Shown: positions 20,513-29,901 of the stretch, piece by piece
Position numbering within the stretch: position 1 is the stretch's first letter
Layout of the letters: each line of letters starts with the position of its first letter
Origin: Aeromonas veronii
GTDB taxonomy: Bacteria > Pseudomonadota > Gammaproteobacteria > Enterobacterales > Aeromonadaceae
Direction of reading: 5' to 3'
Assembly (NCBI RefSeq): GCF_040215105.1
Contig: NZ_CP157875.1
Coordinates: 1,293,501-1,357,500, forward strand
Length of the DNA: 64,000 bases
Notes under the pieces: generated by a model
Told to the model about the DNA's origin: nothing
Database searches by the model: none
The model's input: only the letters and a program-made list of their open reading frames with translations
Translations under genes and position numbers: made by a program

Positions 20513-21020
20513 ATTATTTCCTTATTTTAGTATTAGATGTTTCTTTGGGCATTATTACCAATTAGGCGAGAATTAATCTACTAGCTGCATGGTTTACCGG
20601 TCACATCCCACGCTACCGCCCGTGGATTACAGCTTCCAGTGTGCTCCATCGACCAGCGGGCGGGGCCCGGATGGTGCTGTAGGCGCCGAATGACCAGCAT
20701 ATCCGCAAGCCTCATACGCAAACCAGTCAGAAGATGACGTAACTATCAGGAAGATCTGCGTTTTATGCGCCAGCTCACCAATTGGTACCTAAGCCGGATA
20801 GAGGGGTAGACAAGTAGTCGCTGGCGGCGGGTTGTTATCTCGACCATCAAGCAGCAAGTGACTGCCAATAAAAATCCCCCGTGATGGGGGATTTTTATTG
20901 CTCAAGTTTGGTGCCCAATAAACCAGTTCAACCTATTCAACAGACCTGCAAGGCAGAAAGCCTTGCCACACTGACCAAGTAATTTAACCATCCGATACAT
21001 TCATCTAACCAATGGGGCTA
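20513..21020. other. Gene-free right part of the island with GC-rich remnants
   Basis: Around 20585 composition switches back to GC-rich. Short open stretches exist, for example the plus-strand peptide EDLRFMRQLTNWYLSRIEG ending at about 20809, but none has a start or length to be a gene. This looks like eroded sequence. A strong terminator lies at 20866-20900. Confidence 0.5.
20866..20900. terminator. Bidirectional terminator
   Basis: CAATAAAAATCCCCC and its exact complement enclose GTGAT, giving U-runs on both strands. No intact gene ends close by on the plus strand, so its original gene may have been lost. Confidence 0.85.
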
Positions 21021-21300
21021 TCAACCCCCAGCCTCCGGCGGGCTGTGCTCCGGCGCCGCGCTCAGCAGATCCTGCCCCTCGTCCTGACTCAGCACCAGAT
21101 AGTGTTCGTACTGGCGCAAGACGTCTGCACTCAGCTCATCCCGGGTCAGGTACTGGATGTCGTAACCGGCGCGGCCATCGGCGAAGAAGGTCACGGGCTC
21201 GAAGATGCGGGCGTCCGGGTCGTGGTTGTGGGTTGCCTCCAGCGGGGTGAAGGCGGAGGCGACTCGATATTCCGGGTGCAGAGCAGCGTTGGCGGCAATG
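21021..21300 (-). pseudogene. 3' remnant of an unrecognised protein gene
   Basis: About 93 codons with normal host-like codon use and a stop at 21021. The peptide includes HPEYRVASAFTPLEATHNHD, ARIFEPVTFFADGRAGYDIQ, YLTRDELSADVLRQYEHY and a Pro/Glu-rich end. There is no start codon: the frame runs upstream through the terminator of the wHTH gene and reaches that gene's own stop codon in the same frame. It is best read as the C-terminal piece of a protein whose 5' part was deleted. No family recognised. Confidence 0.55.
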
Positions 21301-21329
21301 AAAGAGGGGAGCCCAGGCTCCCCTCTTTC
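21301..21329 (-). terminator. Terminator of the wHTH gene
   Basis: AAAGAGGGGAGCC/GGCTCCCCTCTTT (loop CA) lies 40 nt behind the wHTH stop and directly abuts the gene remnant. Confidence 0.8.
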
Positions 21330-21336
21330 ATTACTG

Positions 21337-21382
21337 ATGACTTTTTCAGGGATACCCCAATGACTTCCTCAGGGATACCCCA
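21337..21382. repeat. 23-bp tandem duplication at the 3' end of the wHTH gene
   Basis: Two adjacent 23-bp copies (21337-21359 and 21360-21382) differ at two bases. The second copy contains the last codons and stop (Gly-Tyr-Pro-stop) of the wHTH gene; the first repeats them outside the gene. Confidence 0.8.
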
Positions 21383-21665
21383 GGGTCTCCTTGACCGTCG
21401 CGAGCTGGGCTGCAATCCAGGCGGGGTTGATGGGGCCCCAGTCGCTGATGCGATAGTGTCCCTGCAGGTGGCGAGCCCCCTCGGTCTGCTCGAACAGGCA
21501 GAGGATGTCGAGTTCCGCCAGCGCCGTCAGGGTATCCTGGGCGGTGCGCCTCGGCATGCCGGTGGCGGCCATGATGGCGGGGACGGTGTCCGTCCCCTGG
21601 CTTATCAGATAGGCGACATAGAGGCGCCGGTAGAAGCTGGTGCGGGTCTTGCTGGGTTCTGTCAT
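21369..21665 (-). CDS. Small winged-helix DNA-binding protein
   Basis: 98 aa with a MarR/ArsR-size winged-helix pattern: RRLYVAYLISQG, then VPAIMAATGMPRRTAQDTLTALAELDI as a helix-turn-helix, followed by wing residues HYRISDWGPI. It ends in TVKETLGYP. Target genes unknown; the DUF1523 gene 39 nt upstream on the same strand is the obvious partner. Start ATG 21665. No sensor domain is visible. Confidence 0.7.
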   Translation of the reverse strand: MTEPSKTRTSFYRRLYVAYLISQGTDTVPAIMAATGMPRRTAQDTLTALAELDILCLFEQTEGARHLQGHYRISDWGPINPAWIAAQLATVKETLGYP

Positions 21666-21704
21666 GGTCGATTCCTGACGTCGTTCGCGCTCAGACGGGC
21701 CGGT

Positions 21705-22235
21705 TTACAGCTCATCCTCGAGCCGGTCGAAATAACGCCAGGTGGCAATGGCGGCCTTGCCCATCACCAGGGCCCAGATGCCGAACCAGAACCAGCGGAA
21801 GAAGCTCCAGGTGGAGGCGTCGGGCTGAGTGCTCTCAATCTTGGTGACGTTCGGGAACAGGGAGAACATGTTCACGCGCCAGCCGTAGGAGGTGATGATG
21901 GCGAGGCGCTTCTCGAACTCCATGGACTTGGCCTTGGCCTGCACATCCGCGGCATTGAACTTGAAGTAGAAGGGCCAGCCCCACTGGGTATCTTCATTGC
22001 GAAACACCCGGATCTTCTCGCCAGGGCGTTCGGTGTAGATGTAGTAGACATCGGTGATGGGGCCGTCGGCCGGGTTCTTCTGGCTGATGGGGCCATCCTT
22101 GTCGGTACGCTTCACCTCCACCCCGGTGATGGTGGCGATGGTGTGTTCCGGCAGGTAGAAATCGAGCCAGATAGCGGAGAGCAGGGCGATGAGGCCCAAG
22201 GCGATAAAAGCGGGTTTCTTGAACTTCAGGCTCAT
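21705..22235 (-). CDS. DUF1523 family membrane protein
   Basis: 176 aa. An N-terminal transmembrane helix (PAFIALGLIALLSAIWLDFY), a periplasmic-looking middle with the family pattern ITGVEVKRTD, DVYYIYTERPGEKIRVFRNE, DTQWGWPFYFKFNAAD and YGWRVNMFSLFPN, and a second helix near the C-terminus (RWFWFGIWALVMG). Function unknown for the family. ATG 22235 was preferred to an earlier in-frame ATG (22322) because the upstream part lacks family similarity. It is probably co-transcribed with the wHTH gene downstream. Confidence 0.8.
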   Translation of the reverse strand: MSLKFKKPAFIALGLIALLSAIWLDFYLPEHTIATITGVEVKRTDKDGPISQKNPADGPITDVYYIYTERPGEKIRVFRNEDTQWGWPFYFKFNAADVQAKAKSMEFEKRLAIITSYGWRVNMFSLFPNVTKIESTQPDASTWSFFRWFWFGIWALVMGKAAIATWRYFDRLEDEL

Positions 22236-22623
22236 GGTGTTCTCTGTGAGGGGCAGTGACGTGCCTCTACCATACCCATATTTACCTGAGTAGCACAGCC
22301 CCCAATGAAGCCTGAAATTCAAAAACTCGTTTAAAACGTGCGGCCCGTGGCGATGAAAGGGGGGTGAATGAGGGTGACAGCACCGCTGTGCCGCGCCTGG
22401 CTGCTGCCCTGATCCCGTCGCCTGAGGGCGGACTGATGTGAGGCCCGCTGGGCTCGAGTGGATTCATGATGTGCGGGCCTGCGCCAGGTTTTGCGCATCA
22501 GCGTGGGGGAACCGGGGGGAGGAGTGGTGATAATCACTGAAATCCGGCGGCGGCGCAGGTTTTCACTTGTGCGTACGGGGGGCGATGGGCAAGATTGATG
22601 GCTTGTTACCATGGAGGTGTAGT
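22236..22623. other. 388-nt spacer between divergent DUF1523 and LysE genes
   Basis: GC-rich. No supported ORF, terminator or RNA; presumably the two divergent promoters. Confidence 0.5.
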
Positions 22624-23256
22624 GTGTCCCACTGGATTGATCCCGCTATCTTGGCGCTGTTTATTCCCACGTTCTTCTTCGTATCCGTTACCCCCGGCAT
22701 GTGCATGACCCTGGCCATGACCCTCGGCATGAGCCTGGGGGTGCGCCGCACCCTGCACATGATGTGGGGCGAGCTCATCGGCGTCGGCCTGGTGTCCGTG
22801 CTCTCCGTGGTCGGGGTGGCTGCCGTCATGCTGCACTACCCGGCCATCTTCGCGGCCTTCAAATACGTGGGCGGGGCTTATCTGTTCTGGCTCGGCATCC
22901 AGATGTGGCAGGCCAAGGGCAAGATGGCCATTCCGGCAGATTTATCCAAGGAGCAGGAGACAAGCCGGCTGGGGTTGGCGCTGCAGGGTTTTGTCACCGC
23001 CATCGCCAATCCCAAGGGCTGGGCCTTCATGATCTCCCTGCTGCCCCCCTTCATCAACGCGGCCAAGCCGATGGTGCCCCAGATCAGCGCCCTGGTGGGC
23101 CTCATCCTTGTCATCGAGTTCTCCTGCCTGCTGCTCTACGCGGGCGGTGGTCGCACCCTGCGCCATTTCCTTGCGAAAAGCGGCAATGTCACCCTGATGA
23201 ACCGCATCGCGGGTTCCCTGATGCTGTTTGTCGGCGTCTGGCTGGCCTTCGGCTGA
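22624..23256 (+). CDS. LysE/RhtB-family amino-acid exporter
   Basis: 210 aa, about six transmembrane helices, inner membrane. Family marks are SVTPGMCMTLAMTLGMSLGV near residue 20 and the later TAIANPKGWAFMISLLPPFI. Members export amino acids such as Lys, Thr or homoserine lactone; the substrate cannot be read from sequence. The GTG at 22624 was chosen because GGAGG sits 5 nt upstream and the protein then begins SHWIDPAILALFIPTFF as in homologues; the upstream ATG at 22567 adds a polar non-family leader. Confidence 0.88.
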   Translation: MSHWIDPAILALFIPTFFFVSVTPGMCMTLAMTLGMSLGVRRTLHMMWGELIGVGLVSVLSVVGVAAVMLHYPAIFAAFKYVGGAYLFWLGIQMWQAKGKMAIPADLSKEQETSRLGLALQGFVTAIANPKGWAFMISLLPPFINAAKPMVPQISALVGLILVIEFSCLLLYAGGGRTLRHFLAKSGNVTLMNRIAGSLMLFVGVWLAFG

Positions 23257-23390
23257 TAACTGGATCTTGCGAGTCAGCTCCATGTGCCATTCTTCGATGT
23301 TAAATCAATGGCTTATGTATGCGGATGGACTCAGGTTACTGCGGGGCCAGTTGACAGTCTGCCGTGACTGACAGGTGAATGTCACAGTGT

Positions 23391-23430
23391 AAAAAGGCCC
23401 CCCTCTGCCGTGCAGAGGGGGGCCTTTTTC
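23391..23430. terminator. Bidirectional terminator between lysE and the GH84 gene
   Basis: Long stem AAAAAGGCCCCCCTCTGC with its complement and a CGT-type loop, giving U-runs on both strands. It separates two convergent genes. Confidence 0.9.
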
Positions 23431-23450
23431 GTGAACGGCGAGCGCGCGGC

Positions 23451-24551
23451 TCAGTCGGTCAGGCAGTCCGGGTCAAACACATACTCCCCCGCCAGCCAGC
23501 GCAGGATCTCGTCCACGCAGATCTGATCCTGGAATGGCAGATAGCGGGCCTTGAGGTAATCCTGCTGCTCCTGGGTGAGCAGACTCAGGCCAACATCCTG
23601 GAACAGCGGCAGATCGGCCTGGATCATGGCGGAGATCTGCGGGCCGCAGGTGGCGTTGAGGGAGGCATGCAGCGCCTTGTCCGGATCGTACTGTTTGCCG
23701 AGCTTGTAGCTGATGGGCAGGGTGGCGAGGGGCAGCACCGAGAGGGCCGCCTGCTTCATGGGATTGACCGCATGGCCTGCCACTAGGTCCCCGAGCTCGG
23801 TACGGTTCTCGAAGGCGCGCAGGTGCAGGAAGCTGCTGGCCTTGCTGCCGTCGTTGACCGGGTAGTTGTCCCAGAGGAAAGGCTTGCGGTGCAGCCAGTC
23901 GGCGGCCTGCTTGAGGTGCGCCGCCGGGTATTCGCTTGAGCAGACTTTGGGGCCGGTCCAGAAGATGTCGAACCGCTTGTCCAACCCTTGCCCCAGATCT
24001 TGCAAATAGTGGGGGGGCATGGCGCCGAACACCTTCTCCAGCACGGGATCCGTGGAGTAGTAGCTGGGGCAGAACAGCAACCGGCTGGCGCGGGTGTGGG
24101 CGGCGATGTCGTGGGCGATGGTGAGCTGCCAGTGGGCGAGATCCGGGGTATCTCCCTTCATGTCGTCAAACAGCACCGCCAGTATGTCGGGCTTGAGCGC
24201 CTCTTCGATGAGTCGCACCTTCTCCAGCAGGGCCGGGCGCTGACGATCGTAATCGTGATGGGCCCCCATGGGGCTCAGGCCCACCCCGAAGGCCAGGCCG
24301 TTGTCACGGCACTGCTGGGCGAGCTGACGGAGGGCGGCCAGCTGATCCGCAGGCCAGGGTTTGGCCCAGTGCTTGCGCAGATAGCCGTCTTCCTTCGGGG
24401 CATAGAGGTAGAAGCCGTAGCCGTGGCGGGGCAGCCACTGGGCGTAGCGGGCGCGGGCGTCCCAGCTCCAGCCCTTGCCAAAGAAGCCCTCGATGAGGCC
24501 GAGCCTGGGGGAGGGAGGGGTAAGACCAGACAGCAGTGTTTGGTAAGGCAT
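23451..24551 (-). CDS. GH84 family beta-N-acetylglucosaminidase
   Basis: 366 aa matching the catalytic domain of O-GlcNAcase/hyaluronidase-type enzymes: the start of the barrel is LIEGFFGKGWSWDARARYAQ, then FYLYAPKEDGYLRKHW, and the catalytic Asp pair Asp129-Asp130 sits in VLFDDMKGD. It uses substrate-assisted hydrolysis of terminal beta-GlcNAc. No signal peptide is seen, so it is probably cytoplasmic and would act on imported amino sugars or a cellular GlcNAc conjugate. ATG 24551 has GGGAG upstream. It is downstream of nhaP2 on the same strand by 48 nt. Confidence 0.85.
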   Translation of the reverse strand: MPYQTLLSGLTPPSPRLGLIEGFFGKGWSWDARARYAQWLPRHGYGFYLYAPKEDGYLRKHWAKPWPADQLAALRQLAQQCRDNGLAFGVGLSPMGAHHDYDRQRPALLEKVRLIEEALKPDILAVLFDDMKGDTPDLAHWQLTIAHDIAAHTRASRLLFCPSYYSTDPVLEKVFGAMPPHYLQDLGQGLDKRFDIFWTGPKVCSSEYPAAHLKQAADWLHRKPFLWDNYPVNDGSKASSFLHLRAFENRTELGDLVAGHAVNPMKQAALSVLPLATLPISYKLGKQYDPDKALHASLNATCGPQISAMIQADLPLFQDVGLSLLTQEQQDYLKARYLPFQDQICVDEILRWLAGEYVFDPDCLTD

Positions 24552-24599
24552 GGGCAACTCCCTGCTCGCTGAGCATATTTTTATGGGCAGACTCGCGTC

Positions 24600-26327
24600 T
24601 TAAACCGGATCTTCTTTCAGGAAGCGTACCCCTATCTTGCGAGGCTCACCCTCTTCCATCTCGGCCACCGTCCAGAGCAATCCTTGCCAGGCAAAGTGGT
24701 CACCGACCACCAGATTATCGCCCAACTGGCCGGCGATAAAGTCGCCGAGGGTCAGATCCGCCACTTCGCTCACATCCAGCCCGTAGAGCGGGGCGAGATC
24801 CACCAGCTTGGCGCCCGCCTCCAGCAGGAAGTCACCGAAGAAGCGCGGGCCCAGATCCTGCTCGGGCGCCTGGCTGAACAGCTGGCCGAGGGCGGGGAGA
24901 TCGCGCTCATGACCGATGACGCAGAGGATGTCATCGGACTGCAGCCGGGTACTGCCCGAGGGGTGCAGCAGTTCCTGGCCCCGGAACAGGGCGCAGATGC
25001 GGGTCCCTTCCGGCATGCGCAGTTCCCGCAAGGGGGAGCCGATGCACCACTTCTCATCGCCCAGGCGATAGACGAAGGTCTCCCACTGGCTGTCGAGATC
25101 GATCTCGAGACCCGAGCGGTTGATGGGAGAAGGAGGGGCCGGTACCTCGACTCGCGCAAGACGGGAGGCGAGCGGCAACGAGCTGCCCTGCAGGATGAGG
25201 GAGACCAGCACCACGAAGAAGGCGACATTGAAGTAGAGCTGGGCGTTGGGCAGCCCCGCCATCATGGGGAAGACCGCCAGAATGATGGGCACGGCGCCGC
25301 GCAGCCCCACCCAGGAGATGAACCAGCGCTCCCGGGGGGCGAAGTTTTTAAACGGCAACAGGCCAATCCAGACCGAGATGGGGCGGGCAAACAGTATCAT
25401 CCACATGGCCAGCACCAGCGCCGGCAGGGCGATGGGCAGCAGGTTGCTCGGGGTGGCGAGCAGCCCCAGCACCAGGAACATGCCGATCTGGCTGAGCCAG
25501 GTCAGGCCATCGAGCACCGACAAGGTGGTGCTGCGGCTGCGCAGGGAGAGGTTGCCGAGCAAGAGGCCGGTCAGGTAGATGGCGAGAATGCCGCTGCCGC
25601 CGAGCGCCGTGGTGAGGGCGAAGATGAGCAGACCGCCGCTCACCGTGAGCAAGGGGTAGAGGCCGGGAGCCAGGCGAGCGGTGTTGATGAGGCGCCACAG
25701 CAACCAGCCACCGGCGAGGCCGATACCGGCCCCGAGGCCAAACTGCTTGCCGAGTTGCAGCAGCAGGAAGGTCCAGTCCAGCCCCTGTTGCTGGGTGGCC
25801 AGCACCTCGATCAGGGTGACGGTGAGAAACACCGCCATGGGATCGTTGCTGCCGGACTCTATCTCCAGGGTGGCGCTGACCCGCTCGTTCAGGCTGCGCC
25901 CGCCGAGCAGGGAGAAGACCGCCGCCGCATCGGTGGAGCCGACGATGGCGCCGATCAGCATGCCCTGCATCAGGTTCAGATCGAACAGCCAGGCGGCGGC
26001 AAGGCCGGTCAGACCCGTGGTGATGGCTACCCCGACGGTGGCGAGCGACAGGGCGGGCCAGAGGGCGACCCGAAACGACGAGACCCGGGTGCGCATGCCG
26101 CCGTCCAGCAGGATGATGGCGAGCGCCAGGTTGCCCACCAGGTAGGCGACCGAGTAGTCGGCGAAATGGATACCGCCGGGGCCATCCTCACCGGCCAGCA
26201 TGCCGACGGCGAGGAAGATGACCAGGATGGGGATGCCGATACGGGAAGAGAGCGCACTTAACAGGACACTGCATCCCACCAACAAGGCTGCGACAAAGAA
26301 GAAACTGTTGATGGTGGTGGCATCCAA
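24600..26327 (-). CDS. nhaP2: NhaP2 (CvrA), K+/H+ antiporter of the CPA1 family
   Basis: 575 aa (E. coli 578). Thirteen or so transmembrane helices carry the family motifs [26 protein letters not shown] and [15 protein letters not shown] with [12 protein letters not shown] cytoplasmic TrkA-C-like domain follows ([19 protein letters not shown]) and a C-terminal CorC/HlyC-type domain. The start is TTG 26327: AAGGAG lies 7 nt upstream and the protein then begins [10 protein letters not shown] as in E. coli. It exchanges K+ for H+ and protects from high internal K+. Confidence 0.93.
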   Translation of the reverse strand: MDATTINSFFFVAALLVGCSVLLSALSSRIGIPILVIFLAVGMLAGEDGPGGIHFADYSVAYLVGNLALAIILLDGGMRTRVSSFRVALWPALSLATVGVAITTGLTGLAAAWLFDLNLMQGMLIGAIVGSTDAAAVFSLLGGRSLNERVSATLEIESGSNDPMAVFLTVTLIEVLATQQQGLDWTFLLLQLGKQFGLGAGIGLAGGWLLWRLINTARLAPGLYPLLTVSGGLLIFALTTALGGSGILAIYLTGLLLGNLSLRSRSTTLSVLDGLTWLSQIGMFLVLGLLATPSNLLPIALPALVLAMWMILFARPISVWIGLLPFKNFAPRERWFISWVGLRGAVPIILAVFPMMAGLPNAQLYFNVAFFVVLVSLILQGSSLPLASRLARVEVPAPPSPINRSGLEIDLDSQWETFVYRLGDEKWCIGSPLRELRMPEGTRICALFRGQELLHPSGSTRLQSDDILCVIGHERDLPALGQLFSQAPEQDLGPRFFGDFLLEAGAKLVDLAPLYGLDVSEVADLTLGDFIAGQLGDNLVVGDHFAWQGLLWTVAEMEEGEPRKIGVRFLKEDPV

Positions 26328-26603
26328 TGGCGAACTCCTTATGGCGGGCTGCAAAACAGGCACATTATATGCAGTTTGCGTCCCCTTGTGTGGCTTAATC
26401 GTGCATTAATTTGCACTTTTTTACCTTTCGGTGCTGTTTTTAAGCAAAAAGAAGGCGTGAAGAAGCAAGAATGAAATGAAAATGAAACAGTAACGATTGG
26501 TGCTGGTTTGACGCTGGAATGGGGGCAGGAAGGAGGGGAGAGGCAGGTTCGGGCGGCACTAGAAATGGGCTCCGGAGGTCGTTCGGCGCCCGGAGCCTGG
26601 GGG

Positions 26604-26750
26604 TCAGTCGTCTTCGTCGTCTTTGACTTCCCGGATCTTGTCCCTGTATTTGGGGAGCTGTTTCTCGAGCTGTTTCATGTCCTTGATGGCGTTGAGAAAC
26701 AGACCGAGCAGGAACAAGAGCGGCAGCCCTATCCATAACCACAGACTCAT
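26604..26750 (-). CDS. YpfN/DUF2897-like single-pass small protein
   Basis: 48 aa, too short for most gene callers: a membrane helix MSLWLWIGLPLLFLLGLFLN, then AIKDMKQLEKQLPKYR and an acidic end DDEDD. E. coli YpfN has the same plan (helix, then VIKDLKRVD and an acidic tail) and also lies downstream of dapE, so homology is likely from both pattern and position. Function unknown. It is last in the yffB-dapE-M15 peptidase run. ATG 26750, 94 nt after the peptidase gene. Confidence 0.75.
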   Translation of the reverse strand: MSLWLWIGLPLLFLLGLFLNAIKDMKQLEKQLPKYRDKIREVKDDEDD

Positions 26751-26844
26751 GGGTGCGTCCTCATTTTGCTAAGACAGGGGGTGACGTCATGACTGACCTG
26801 GCGCTGGTCGAGCCGGGTCAATCGGCCTTCCATAAACCCCGTCT

Positions 26845-27534
26845 TCATGGGTGATTCCTCGCGTCGAGACCGGGAGTGACGTAACGAGCCAGGATCTCGT
26901 CCAGATGGGCCAGTATGCACTCCTTGCCTTCAATATCCGCCTGCTGCAGGCAAAGCGCCAGTGCATCCGGATCCAGCTGCAGATCGGCTGACTCCAGCCG
27001 GAAGCTCAGGTGCCAGGGTTCGTAGGCGACCCCGCAGCCCGCGCCAGAGAGCTGGGCATAGGGGAGGAAGAAGCCGAAGTCGTTCATGTGATCCCCGAGC
27101 CAGGCGCTCAGCTCCCCAAACCAGCCGTTTCCCTCGTACTCCCAGGGCTCCAGCGCCAGCTTGGTGTCCGCAGGCAGACAGTCCGGATCATAGATGTCCA
27201 GATCCGTCCCCCAGTGGTGACGGCTGGTGCCGGGCAGGGCGCTCCAGCGCAGGATGGCGTGCAGCCGCTCGGTCTCGTCGAGTTGCTGCGCATCCAGCGG
27301 CTGGCCCCTGGCGTCCAGCAATGGCCGCTCGCCGCGCCACTTGCCATTCCAGATGGCGAGCTGGCGTTCGAAACCGCGCCAGCTGGAGGCGGGTTGCAGG
27401 TTGTGGCCCTCGTAGGTGGCGGCTACCTGCATGTCGTTGAAGGCCGCCGCGGTGGCGACGGTGAGGCGGTGGGGACCGCGTCCCAGCAGGGTCAGGTGAC
27501 TGTCGTCCAGCCCCAGCAGTTGATCCTGGGTCAT
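26845..27534 (-). CDS. M15-family D-alanyl-D-alanine carboxypeptidase-like peptidase
   Basis: 229 aa, VanY/M15B zinc peptidase fold. The zinc ligands appear in SRHHWGTDLDIYD (His about 106-107, Asp about 111-113) and EPWHLSF (His175). Such enzymes trim D-Ala from peptidoglycan stem peptides. No signal peptide is visible from the chosen start, which is odd for a wall enzyme: it may be cytoplasmic and act on recycled peptides, or the start may be wrong. ATG 27534 has a strong AAAGGAG. It follows dapE by 67 nt, in keeping with a cell-wall precursor theme. Confidence 0.82.
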   Translation of the reverse strand: MTQDQLLGLDDSHLTLLGRGPHRLTVATAAAFNDMQVAATYEGHNLQPASSWRGFERQLAIWNGKWRGERPLLDARGQPLDAQQLDETERLHAILRWSALPGTSRHHWGTDLDIYDPDCLPADTKLALEPWEYEGNGWFGELSAWLGDHMNDFGFFLPYAQLSGAGCGVAYEPWHLSFRLESADLQLDPDALALCLQQADIEGKECILAHLDEILARYVTPGLDARNHP

Positions 27535-27601
27535 GTCCGCTCCTTTGTGATGAGATGGCAAGCCGGGCCGGCCCACAGCCAGCCCGGTCGGTGTGGTTTG
27601 G

Positions 27602-28741
<1,140 letters not shown>

Positions 28742-28754
28742 TTAAAAGAAGAAG

Positions 28755-29105
28755 TTAACGAGAGAAGAGGGATTGATAGTGATCGGCCTTGAAACCCAGA
28801 TGCAGCTCGCCGTCCTTGTCCAGCAGCGGGCGCTTGATCATGGCCGGGTGAGCCAGCAGCAGGGCGCGGGCGCGGGCCACGTCGAGCCCCTGCTTGTCCG
28901 CCTCCGGCAGGGCGCGGAAGGTGGTGCCACGGGTATTGAGCAGGGCCTCCCAGCCGAGGCTCGCCAGCCAGCCATCCAGCGCGGCGGGATCCAGGCCGTC
29001 GGCTCTGTGATCGTGAAAGCGGTATTCGACACCGGCTTCGTCCAGCCACTTGCGGGCCTTCTTGATGGTGTCGCAGTTCTTGATGCCATAGAGGGTGGTG
29101 GCCAT
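28755..29105 (-). CDS. yffB: ArsC/Spx-like reductase, YffB type
   Basis: 116 aa, thioredoxin-fold ArsC family. It starts MATTLYGIKNCDTIKKARKW with a single Cys at 11 (N-C-D-T), where true arsenate reductases have CGTS, so it is YffB-like and glutathione-linked activity is only presumed. It continues YRFHDHRADGL and FRALPEADK, and ends in PLLDKDGELHLGF. ATG 29105 has AAGGATCCCC upstream; longer in-frame ORF starts are rejected. It is first gene of the dapE unit. Confidence 0.85.
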   Translation of the reverse strand: MATTLYGIKNCDTIKKARKWLDEAGVEYRFHDHRADGLDPAALDGWLASLGWEALLNTRGTTFRALPEADKQGLDVARARALLLAHPAMIKRPLLDKDGELHLGFKADHYQSLFSR

Positions 29106-29250
29106 GGGGATCCTTAAATCGCGGGGCCAGCGGCCCTGAATAAATGCAAGGCCCGATTCTGGCATCCCGATCTTCCGATGGCAACGGCGGCGCCCCGCGC
29201 CCAGGCTTTTTACACAGGGATTTCGACCAGATGGAGGGCACCTGTTAGCA

Positions 29251-29277
29251 CAAAACGCGCCAGAGGGCGCGTTTTGT
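29251..29277 (-). terminator. Terminator behind the unknown gene at 29302
   Basis: CAAAACGCGC/GCGCGTTTTG around a CAGAGG loop. Downstream of the minus-strand stop at 29302. Confidence 0.75.
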
Positions 29278-29301
29278 CGTATGGATGTCCAGCAATGTGG
29301 C

Positions 29302-29616
29302 TCAGGGGGCGACGGGCCACTGGTAATCGAATACCCGGGCACGCTCCCAGGGGGCGCCCGGCAGGCTGGAGGAGAGGCCGCCGTATTTGCCCACGTCATC
29401 CACCACTATGGTGGAGAGGATCGGCAGCTCGTGCTCGGTGCAATACATGCGGATGCGCTGCAACAGGGTACGCAGCTCGTCCTGGCTGCTCTCCAGCCCG
29501 GCCCGCTTGGCCAGTTTGGAGTAACGAATGGTGGTGCGCTCCTTTGCAGACTCGACGAGGATGTCCCACAGCTTGTAGTCGCAGTTGGTGCTCTCTACGG
29601 TGGCCAGGTTTGTCAT
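29302..29616 (-). CDS. Protein of unknown function
   Basis: 104 aa, soluble, mostly helical: DYKLWDILVESAKERTTIRY then SKLAKRAGLESSQDELRTLL then IRMYCTEHELPILSTIVVDD. The middle resembles a small winged-helix or restriction-associated fold (a YSKLAKRAGL-type helix-turn-helix), and the end ERARVFDYQW repeats the style of short host proteins. No function claimed. ATG 29616 with GGAGAGAG upstream. It is divergent from dcuC and has its own terminator. Confidence 0.6.
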   Translation of the reverse strand: MTNLATVESTNCDYKLWDILVESAKERTTIRYSKLAKRAGLESSQDELRTLLQRIRMYCTEHELPILSTIVVDDVGKYGGLSSSLPGAPWERARVFDYQWPVAP

Positions 29617-29827
29617 AACTCTCTCCGGTGCGAAATGGTCGCTTTGTGTCGATGGGCATCTTGGCCAGTTCAACCACCCCGGATGTTGATCCAAAGCAAA
29701 AAAAGTTGAGGTTATTGGCCCAAACCCCACGAAGAGGAATTCTAGAACCTTATCAATGGATTTAATGGCTGTTTTTTGTGATTTAAGTGGAATTTAATGC
29801 TGTTAATGTGCGTTCAAACAACCTTTA

Positions 29828-29841
29828 TTGATAGGGATCAA
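29828..29841 (+). promoter_or_regulatory. Perfect FNR box upstream of dcuC
   Basis: TTGATAGGGATCAA fits TTGAT-N4-ATCAA at every position and lies 61 bp before the dcuC start. FNR activation of dcuC is known in E. coli. Confidence 0.75.
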
Positions 29842-29901
29842 TAGGAAAGCCCGGCCTCACCACTAGATTTCGCACCTCGATAACCTTATCAGGAGCGCAC
29901 T

